A stretch of 5,219 nucleotides of DNA from contig JBKEAI010000234.1 in the NCBI GenBank assembly GCA_047972145.1, forward strand, positions 1 through 5,219, in the 5' to 3' direction. Positions 1 to 5,219 of this stretch are shown here, one piece after another (positions within the stretch are counted from its first letter, which is position 1; every line of letters starts with the position of its first letter). The notes beneath the pieces were generated by a model. The model ran no database searches. It saw nothing but the letters and a program-made list of their open reading frames with translations, and had not been told where the DNA came from. Source of the DNA: JAMLGJ01 sp047972145. GTDB lineage: Bacteria; Actinomycetota; Acidimicrobiia; Acidimicrobiales; Microtrichaceae. A program made the translations under genes and the position numbers.

Positions 1-1935
1 CTCGGCGCTGGGCCTGTCGAGGGTCCCCCCATCGGGATCGACATGGTGGTGCATCGAGACGACCTGGGCGTTGCTACACAGATATTCGAGCGGGTTCGCA
101 AGGTCGGCCAGGTGGTCGACGAGCTCCGCCTGCGACACGAGAACGGCACCTACCTGTGGTTCGAGGTGACCGCGACCGACCTGTTGGACGATCCGAACGT
201 CAACGGTGTGCTCCTCAACGCGAGGGCGATCGACGATCGCAAGGCCGCAGAGCAGCTCCTATTGCTCTCCGAGGCGCGCTTCAAGGCGCTGGTGCAGAAC
301 AACACCGACCTCGTGATGGTGATCGACGACCACGAGCGGGTGAGCTACGCGAGCCCATCGTCGGCGACCTTGACAGGTGAAGAAGCAGAGTCGCTCTATG
401 GCCGGCAAGTCTCGGGCGTGTTCCAGGGATCCGACATCGACTGGGAGTCCAAGCTCCGGGATGCCGCGGCGAGTGAATCGACCTTCGAGTTCGGGTTTAC
501 CTACACCTCCGGAGACTGGAGAACCTTCGAAGCCACAGTCAGCGACCTTCGGGACGAGCCCGCGGTCGGTGGCTTCGTGCTCAACGCCCGCGACATCACC
601 GAACGCAAGTCGATGGTCCGCCACCTGCACCACCAGGCGACCCACGACAGCCTTACCGGCCTCGCCAACAGGGTGCTCGTGGTCGAGGAGCTCGACCGGA
701 TGCTCGACCACAATGCCGGCAACAGCTCGGTGGCCGCCATCTGCATCGATCTCGACGATTTCCGTGACATCAACGACAGCCTCGGACAGGCTGTGGGCGA
801 CGAGGTGCTCGTGGCGACAGCTGCACGGCTGCGCTCCATCCTCGAGTTCGGTGACCAGGCGGCGCGCATCGGTGCGGACGAGTTCGCTGTGATCGTCGAA
901 CGCGCCCACGGGGAGGAGATGGTGCTCGAGGTGGCCGAGTCGATCCTTGCCGCAATCGCCATGCCGGTGCGTATCGACGGACGCGAGCTCACCCTGAGTG
1001 CGTCTGCGGGTCTGGCGGTGGACCACAACCGTGAAGTACTCGGAGAGGGTCTCCTGCGCAACGCGGTCGCCGCGATGCACGAAGCGAAGCAATCGGCGCG
1101 GTCGCGGGTCGTGCAGTTCGAGGACTCGATGCGGGCCAAGTCGTCGGACCGCCTGGAGCTCCGTGGCGATCTGGTTCGGGCGATCGGTACCGAGCAGTTC
1201 GTCGTGAACTACCAGCCGATGGTGAACCTCGAGGACGGCAGGATCATCGGAGCAGAGGCACTCGTGCGATGGGATCACCCCGACCGGGGCCGCCTGAGCC
1301 CGGGGTTCTTCATCCCGTTGGCCGAGGACGCAGGGCTCATCGACCGGCTCGACGCGCAGGTGCGGCGTCAGGCCTGTGCGGACCTGTCAGCTTGGCGTGC
1401 GGAGCTACCTGCGGCAGCGAACCTCACGGTGTCGGTCAACCTCTCGGTGAGCGAACTGCACTCCGACGAACTGCTCTCGGAGGTGTTGCGGGACCTGCGG
1501 GAGAACGCTCTGCCGGCTGAGCACCTGGTGCTCGAGGTGACCGAGTCGCACCTGCTCGACGACACCGACACCGTGCGCCGACAGATGGCGTCGCTGCGCG
1601 CCAACGGCATCAAGCTCAGCATCGACGACTTCGGTACCGGGTACTCGTCGCTCGGCTACATCGACAAGTTCGACTTCGACGTGCTCAAGATCGACCGCTC
1701 CTTCGTCAGTGGGCTGACCAACCCGACCAACCAGCGGATCGTGTCGGCTGTGCTCGACCTCGCTGGACAGTTGGAAGCGAAGGTCGTCGCGGAGGGCATC
1801 GAGACGACGACCCAGGAAGCGCACCTGGTGGAGCTCGGATGTCGGGTCGGGCAGGGCTTCCTCTACTCGCGTCCCGTGCCCGCTCAGCAGTTCCGACGCC
1901 TCCTCAGCGGGCTCGATGTACCGGTGACCAACTAG
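1..1935 (+). CDS. PAS-PAS-GGDEF-EAL cyclic-di-GMP signalling protein (5' truncated by window edge)
   Basis: Probable c-di-GMP phosphodiesterase with sensory PAS input. The frame is open from base 1. An ATG at 43 exists, but starting there would cut a PAS fold in half and it has only a weak ribosome site, so the true start is probably outside the window. Residues are counted from that ATG (630 aa; 14 more codons precede it). Residues 1-67 are the C-terminal half of a PAS domain, ending NARAIDDRK. Residues 76-190 are a full PAS/PAC domain, ending NARDITERK. Residues 193-357 are a GGDEF domain with HDSLTG (201-206) and DLDDFRDIND, but the signature reads GADEF (277-281) and the RxxD inhibitory site is EFGD. 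Residues 371-620 are an EAL domain with E405 (EALVRW), N466, E498, E501, D528-D529 (DDFGTG), K549, E584 and Q604, the expected metal and catalytic set. Family knowledge then predicts hydrolysis of c-di-GMP to pGpG, with the GGDEF inactive or regulatory. No membrane segment is seen in the visible part. The input signal is unknown. Confidence 0.93.
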   Translation, partial: LGAGPVEGPPIGIDMVVHRDDLGVATQIFERVRKVGQVVDELRLRHENGTYLWFEVTATDLLDDPNVNGVLLNARAIDDRKAAEQLLLLSEARFKALVQNNTDLVMVIDDHERVSYASPSSATLTGEEAESLYGRQVSGVFQGSDIDWESKLRDAAASESTFEFGFTYTSGDWRTFEATVSDLRDEPAVGGFVLNARDITERKSMVRHLHHQATHDSLTGLANRVLVVEELDRMLDHNAGNSSVAAICIDLDDFRDINDSLGQAVGDEVLVATAARLRSILEFGDQAARIGADEFAVIVERAHGEEMVLEVAESILAAIAMPVRIDGRELTLSASAGLAVDHNREVLGEGLLRNAVAAMHEAKQSARSRVVQFEDSMRAKSSDRLELRGDLVRAIGTEQFVVNYQPMVNLEDGRIIGAEALVRWDHPDRGRLSPGFFIPLAEDAGLIDRLDAQVRRQACADLSAWRAELPAAANLTVSVNLSVSELHSDELLSEVLRDLRENALPAEHLVLEVTESHLLDDTDTVRRQMASLRANGIKLSIDDFGTGYSSLGYIDKFDFDVLKIDRSFVSGLTNPTNQRIVSAVLDLAGQLEAKVVAEGIETTTQEAHLVELGCRVGQGFLYSRPVPAQQFRRLLSGLDVPVTN

Positions 1936-1968
1936 GCCCGCCGCTTCGCTCGCCGCTTCCGCCTGGAA

Positions 1969-2012
1969 GGTGGCGGCCCGCCGCGGCCGCGTGCACCATT
2001 GGGCCGCCCACC
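1969..2012 (+). terminator. GC-rich stem-loop after the GGDEF-EAL gene; possible terminator
   Basis: The arms GGTGGCGGCCC (1969-1979) and GGGCCGCCCACC (2001-2012) pair over 11 G/C-rich base pairs with one bulged C. They enclose a 21-base loop that itself contains the palindrome GCGGCCGC. The hairpin begins 33 bases after the stop codon of the preceding gene. No T-run follows, so it is not a classical intrinsic terminator. Hairpins without a T-tract are proposed as terminators or RNA-stabilising ends in high-GC actinobacteria. It could instead be a leader structure of mutA if transcription starts further upstream. The pairing is seen directly; the role is inferred. Confidence 0.4.
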
Positions 2013-2028
2013 CGGGCTCCGGTAAATT
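1999..2028 (+). promoter_or_regulatory. Weak candidate promoter for mutAB
   Basis: TTGGGC (1999-2004) and TAAATT (2023-2028) are separated by 18 bases and resemble a -35/-10 pair. TAAATT fits the TAnnnT form common in actinobacterial -10 elements and is the only A/T-rich patch in the spacer. Transcription would start near 2035, giving a leader of about 105 bases before the mutA start. The -35 box overlaps the right arm of the hairpin at 1969-2012, so the two assignments compete in part. No operator was recognised. Confidence 0.27.
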
Positions 2029-2130
2029 CGGCCAGCGGGTCGACCAGCGACCCTGGACCCAGAGGGACGGGATCGTCCCCGACCGCACCCTGTGGAGCGG
2101 GTCCGCAGCACGATTGCGCAAGGACGCAGC

Positions 2131-2135
2131 GGAGG
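2131..2135 (+). promoter_or_regulatory. Shine-Dalgarno that fixes the mutA start
   Basis: A perfect GGAGG core lies five bases before the GTG at 2141. It decides between that start and the more distal in-frame GTG at 1970. The 1970 codon lies inside a predicted hairpin arm and would add 57 residues that do not look like the MutA family. Confidence 0.8.
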
Positions 2136-2140
2136 TTGAG

Positions 2141-4072
2141 GTGACCGAACCGGTCGATGTCGATCTTGCCGGGGACTTCGACCCGGCGACAGAGGGCGAA
2201 TGGCGCGAGCTCGTCGAGCGGGTGCTCAAGGGCAAGCCTTTCGAGAGCCTCGTGTCGCATACAGCCGACGGAATCGCGGTGGGGCCGCTGTACGTAGAGG
2301 GCCCGGACGAGGCCTCCACGGGTGCCCCGGGTGTTGCACCGTTCACGCGGTCTTTCTCCGCCGAGCAACGACCCGAGGGCAGGTGGGACGTGCGCGTCGA
2401 GGTGGCCGATGCCGACCCGGCAGCGGCGAACCTGGCCGTTCTCGACGGCCTCGAACACGGCGCCTCCTCGTTGCTGCTCGGTGGTGGGTGCCTCGCGTCG
2501 GAGTCCGATCTGTCGGCCGCCCTGGAGGGGGTTCACCTGGAAATGGTGTCGCTCTGCCTGGCTCCCGGGGCCGCGCACCGCGAGACGTCCGAGTGGGTCC
2601 TGCGTCTGTGGGACGGGCGCGGGATCTCCGATGACGTGGCCCGAGGCTCGCTGGGCGCGGATCCGATCGGAGCTCTCGCTCGCGAAGGGCGACTGCCCCA
2701 GGGCATCGAACGGGCACTGGCCGACGCGGCAGGCCTTGCGGTGGTGGCTGCCAAGCGGTTCCCCGGTGTACGAACCTGGTCGCTCGACACCACCCCGTAC
2801 GCCGAGGCGGGAGCGAGCGAGGCGCAGGAGCTGGCGGTGTTGTTGTCGACCGCAGCCACCTACCTGCGAGCGATGCAGAACGCGTCCATGGATGCCGACA
2901 CTGCGCTCGGGCAGATCGAGGTGATCCTCGGAGCCGGTAGCGACTACTTCACGACCATCGCCAAGATCCGTGCCGCGCGTCGGGTGCTGGGCTCGGTGGC
3001 TGTGGCGTGTGGTGCTGATCCTTCGGGCATCAGCGTTCCGTTCGTCGTGAGAACGTTGAGCAGGGACCTGAGCCGGCGAGACCCCTGGGTGAACCTCCTG
3101 CGCGCCACCTCCGCCTCGTTCGCCGCGGCTCTTGGAGGAGCCGATGCGATCATCACCCGCTCCTTCGATTCCCAGTTGGATCAGCGCAGCGCGTTGGGCG
3201 AGCGCATGGCTCGCAACACCCAACTGCTGCTCAGCGAGGAATCCGGGGTGGGTCGGGTGATCGACCCCGCAGGTGGATCCTGGTACCTCGAGTCCCTCAC
3301 CCGGCAGGTGGTCGAGGAGGCCTGGGATCTGTTCCGCGTGCTCGAAGGTGCCGGAGGCATGCCGGCGGTGCTGCTCGACGGCACGCTCGCCACACGAATC
3401 TCGACGGTGGCGGCCAGCCACATGGACGATGTTGCAACCCGCAGGGCACCGCTCACCGGGGTATCGGAGTTTCCGAACCTCGCCGAAGAGCCACCCCAAG
3501 GCACAGTGTTTGACCAGGGTGCGGTCGTGACGGTTGCCGACTCGGGATCCGCATCGACTTGTGAACGACTCGAACCTGTGCGCTGGGCCGAACCGTACGA
3601 GGCGCTGCGCGACGCGGTCGATGCACACGGCGGCGATACCGCACCGGAGGTGTTCCTCGCCAACCTCGGCCCTGTGGCTGCACACACGGCCAGGGCGAGT
3701 TGGTCGGCCAACCTGTTCGCGGCGGGTGGCCTGCACGCGTCGAGCTCTGAGCGCGGCACGGGATCCGGGTTCGCCTCAGGTGAGCAGATCGCCGTGGACT
3801 TCAAGGCGTCGGGCTGCGAACTCGCATGCATCTGCGGCTCGGATGCCGGTTACACAGAGATGGCCACCGACGCCGCCGAAGCTCTCAAGGCAGCGGGAGC
3901 AGCCCACGTCTATCTGGCGGGGCGACCCGGCGACGACCGCGAGGCGCTCACCCGCGCAGGCGTCGACGAATTCGTCCATGTGGGGATCGACGTGATCGAC
4001 ATGCTCCGCGGTGCCCACGTGTTGCTGGGCATCCCACCGTCATCGCAACGACCGACGGGGGTGACACGATGA
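2141..4072 (+). CDS. mutA: Methylmalonyl-CoA mutase, small (beta, non-catalytic) subunit
   Basis: Small subunit of heterodimeric adenosylcobalamin-dependent methylmalonyl-CoA mutase. It partners MutB in the reversible conversion of succinyl-CoA and (R)-methylmalonyl-CoA in the cytoplasm. The GTG start gives 643 aa, close to the roughly 620-640 aa usual for MutA. The N-terminal family signature is residues 20-51 (EWRELVERVLKGKPFESLV, then DGIAVGPLY). The TIM-barrel-like mutase domain covers about 70-430 and includes AMQNASMDADTALGQIE, ARNTQLLL (357-364) and the EES...DPAGGSWYLE segment (366-384), which is shared with catalytic subunits. Residues about 500-630 are a cobalamin-domain-like fold (FLANLGPVAAHTARA, then CICGSDAGYTEMA) that lacks the DxHxxG cobalt-ligand motif, as expected for the non-catalytic chain. 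The gene ends in ATGA, overlapping mutB by four bases. Confusion with isobutyryl-CoA or ethylmalonyl-CoA mutase subunits is unlikely given the beta-type C-terminus and the neighbouring mutB. Confidence 0.95.
   Translation: MTEPVDVDLAGDFDPATEGEWRELVERVLKGKPFESLVSHTADGIAVGPLYVEGPDEASTGAPGVAPFTRSFSAEQRPEGRWDVRVEVADADPAAANLAVLDGLEHGASSLLLGGGCLASESDLSAALEGVHLEMVSLCLAPGAAHRETSEWVLRLWDGRGISDDVARGSLGADPIGALAREGRLPQGIERALADAAGLAVVAAKRFPGVRTWSLDTTPYAEAGASEAQELAVLLSTAATYLRAMQNASMDADTALGQIEVILGAGSDYFTTIAKIRAARRVLGSVAVACGADPSGISVPFVVRTLSRDLSRRDPWVNLLRATSASFAAALGGADAIITRSFDSQLDQRSALGERMARNTQLLLSEESGVGRVIDPAGGSWYLESLTRQVVEEAWDLFRVLEGAGGMPAVLLDGTLATRISTVAASHMDDVATRRAPLTGVSEFPNLAEEPPQGTVFDQGAVVTVADSGSASTCERLEPVRWAEPYEALRDAVDAHGGDTAPEVFLANLGPVAAHTARASWSANLFAAGGLHASSSERGTGSGFASGEQIAVDFKASGCELACICGSDAGYTEMATDAAEALKAAGAAHVYLAGRPGDDREALTRAGVDEFVHVGIDVIDMLRGAHVLLGIPPSSQRPTGVTR
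4057..4064 (+). promoter_or_regulatory. Shine-Dalgarno of mutB inside the end of mutA
   Basis: GGGGGTGA matches GGAGGTGA at seven of eight positions. Its core ends seven bases before the mutB ATG at 4069. It lies within the last codons of mutA, so ribosomes finishing mutA could re-initiate at the overlapping ATGA. Confidence 0.65.
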
Positions 4073-5219
4073 GCGCGCTGGAGGTACCTGATTTCTCACA
4101 GATGGGGCTTCCCGAGGTGCCCGTCGGCGAGCCCGCCCCGGTGAGCGGTGAGGCCCGTGAACTTCCCGAAGGGATCCTGGAACACCCGTCGTACGGAGTC
4201 GCCGACCGTGAGGGACTCGACTTCCTCTCCACCTACCCGGGGGTCGCTCCCTACCTGCGTGGCCCGTACCCGACGATGTACGTGAACCAGCCGTGGACGA
4301 TCCGCCAGTACGCGGGCTTCTCCACCGCCGAGGACTCCAATGCCTTCTACCGTCGCAACCTAGCGGCCGGCCAGAAGGGCCTGTCGGTGGCGTTCGACCT
4401 ACCGACCCACCGAGGGTCTGACTCCGACAACCCGCGCGTTGCCGGGGATGTGGGCATGGCCGGCGTGGCGATCGACTCGATCTACGACATGCGGGTGCTC
4501 TTCGACGGCATCCCGCTCGATCAGATGTCAGTGTCGATGACCATGAACGGCGCGGTGCTCCCGGTGATGGCGCTGTATGTCGTCGCGGCCGAGGAACAGG
4601 GTGTGAAGCCCGAACAGCTTGCGGGGACCATCCAGAACGACATCCTCAAGGAGTTCATGGTCCGCAACACCTATATCTATCCGCCTGCACCGTCGATGAA
4701 GGTCATCGCGGACATATTCGAGTTCACCTCGCAGAACATGCCCAGGTTCAACTCGATTTCGATCTCCGGCTACCACATGCAGGAGGCAGGGGCGACCGCT
4801 GAGATCGAGCTCGCCTACACCCTCGCGGACGGTCTCGAATACGTACAGGCCGGCCTGGATGCCGGCCTTGAGGTCGACGCGTTCGCACCGCGCCTGTCGT
4901 TCTTCTGGGCCATCGGCATGAACTTCTTCACCGAGATCGCCAAGATGCGAGCAGCCCGGCTCCTCTGGGCGAAGTTGCTGCGCGAGCGCTTCGATCCGAA
5001 GAACCCCAAGTCCTTGAGCCTGCGCACCCACAGCCAGACCTCGGGCTGGTCGCTGACCGCCCAGGACGTGTTCAACAACGTGATGCGCACCTGCATAGAA
5101 GCGATGGCCGCCACCCAGGGCCACACACAGAGCCTGCACACCAACGCCCTGGACGAAGCGCTGGCTCTGCCGACCGACTTCTCCGCTCGGATCGCCCGCA
5201 ACACCCAGTTGTTCCTCCA
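4069..5219 (+). CDS. mutB: Methylmalonyl-CoA mutase, large (alpha, catalytic) subunit, 3' truncated by window edge
   Basis: Catalytic subunit of adenosylcobalamin-dependent methylmalonyl-CoA mutase. The first 383 codons are present of the roughly 720-740 usual for the family, so the cobalamin-binding C-terminal domain lies outside the window. The ATG at 4069 has a good ribosome site and fits the family N-terminus. A Pro/Glu-rich tail (1-35) precedes the substrate-binding barrel. Compared from memory with the Propionibacterium shermanii enzyme (offset of eight residues), the substrate and active-site residues are present: Y81 (Y89), S106, H114 (H122), S156, T158, Q189, R199 (R207), H236 (H244), R275 and S277. 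Hallmark strings include WTIRQYAGFSTAE, GTIQNDILKEFMVRNTYIYP, SISGYHMQEAGATAE, LRTHSQTSGWSLTAQD and EAMAATQGHTQSLHTNALDE. Q74 sits where that enzyme has Arg82, but I recall actinobacterial homologues with the same MYVNQPW. Ser117 is unusual: the family normally reads HRGYDSD, here HRGSDSD. The preceding mutA supplies its partner subunit. Confidence 0.97.
   Translation, partial: MSALEVPDFSQMGLPEVPVGEPAPVSGEARELPEGILEHPSYGVADREGLDFLSTYPGVAPYLRGPYPTMYVNQPWTIRQYAGFSTAEDSNAFYRRNLAAGQKGLSVAFDLPTHRGSDSDNPRVAGDVGMAGVAIDSIYDMRVLFDGIPLDQMSVSMTMNGAVLPVMALYVVAAEEQGVKPEQLAGTIQNDILKEFMVRNTYIYPPAPSMKVIADIFEFTSQNMPRFNSISISGYHMQEAGATAEIELAYTLADGLEYVQAGLDAGLEVDAFAPRLSFFWAIGMNFFTEIAKMRAARLLWAKLLRERFDPKNPKSLSLRTHSQTSGWSLTAQDVFNNVMRTCIEAMAATQGHTQSLHTNALDEALALPTDFSARIARNTQLFL

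Noticed and set aside
43..45. ATG at 43 as the true start of the GGDEF-EAL protein
   Set aside because: The frame is open to base 1, the ribosome site is weak, and starting here would remove the first half of a PAS fold.
259..1278. A 339-codon minus-strand open frame opposite the GGDEF-EAL gene
   Set aside because: It overlaps well-conserved PAS, GGDEF and EAL domains. The His/Val/Asp-rich translation mirrors their codons and shows no family motif.
1936..2140. Cobalamin riboswitch in the mutA leader
   Set aside because: I looked for the B12-box type core (GCCACTG) and saw none. The single hairpin does not resemble the multi-helix cobalamin riboswitch.
1904..3736. A 610-codon open frame on the minus strand opposite mutA
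   Set aside because: It is antisense to an unmistakable mutA. Its translation is rich in Arg, Gly and His with no recognisable domain, as expected of a reverse-frame shadow in high-GC coding DNA.
4288..4290. Gln74 in MutB where P. shermanii mutase has Arg82
   Set aside because: The MYVNQPWTIRQYAG context is, from memory, the usual form in actinobacterial MutB, so it is not a sign of a defective or novel enzyme.
4846..4857. Perfect 12-base palindrome CAGGCCGGCCTG, with GCCGGCCT repeated nearby
   Set aside because: It lies within mutB and encodes an AGLDAGL stretch. GC-rich codon choice accounts for it without a regulatory role.
4528..5139. A 203-codon minus-strand open frame opposite mutB
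   Set aside because: It lies fully inside highly conserved mutB, so it is explained as an antisense shadow.

Overview
This is a high-GC window (roughly two thirds G+C by eye) with strong third-position G/C bias. Every supported gene lies on the + strand. The methylmalonyl-CoA mutase is the two-gene type (separate mutA and mutB), and its large subunit reads very like actinobacterial MutB. With the GTG start and GC-rich spacers, this suggests an actinomycete-like bacterium, possibly one of the less-studied lineages such as Acidimicrobiia. That placement is inference; nothing in the window fixes a genus.

Layout: (1) 1-1935 is the 3' part of a cyclic-di-GMP signalling protein: a PAS remnant cut by the left edge, a complete PAS domain, a GGDEF domain with an altered signature (GADEF), and an EAL phosphodiesterase domain with all expected catalytic residues. 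(2) 1936-2140 is a 205-base spacer. It holds a strong GC-rich hairpin just after the stop codon, a weak promoter candidate, and a clear Shine-Dalgarno for the next gene. (3) 2141-4072 is mutA, the non-catalytic small subunit of adenosylcobalamin-dependent methylmalonyl-CoA mutase. (4) 4069-5219 is the first 383 codons of mutB, the catalytic large subunit, cut by the right edge. mutA and mutB overlap by four bases (ATGA) and should be co-transcribed and translationally coupled.

MutA and MutB form a heterodimer that interconverts succinyl-CoA and (R)-methylmalonyl-CoA, linking propionyl-CoA metabolism to the TCA cycle. The upstream signalling gene has no evident functional link to the mutase, and the hairpin and spacer suggest a separate transcription unit.

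I found no RNA gene, mobile element, CRISPR array or clearly new system. The points most worth a second look are the degenerate GGDEF with an intact EAL, an unusual Tyr-to-Ser change beside the active-site His region of MutB, and the structured mutA leader.
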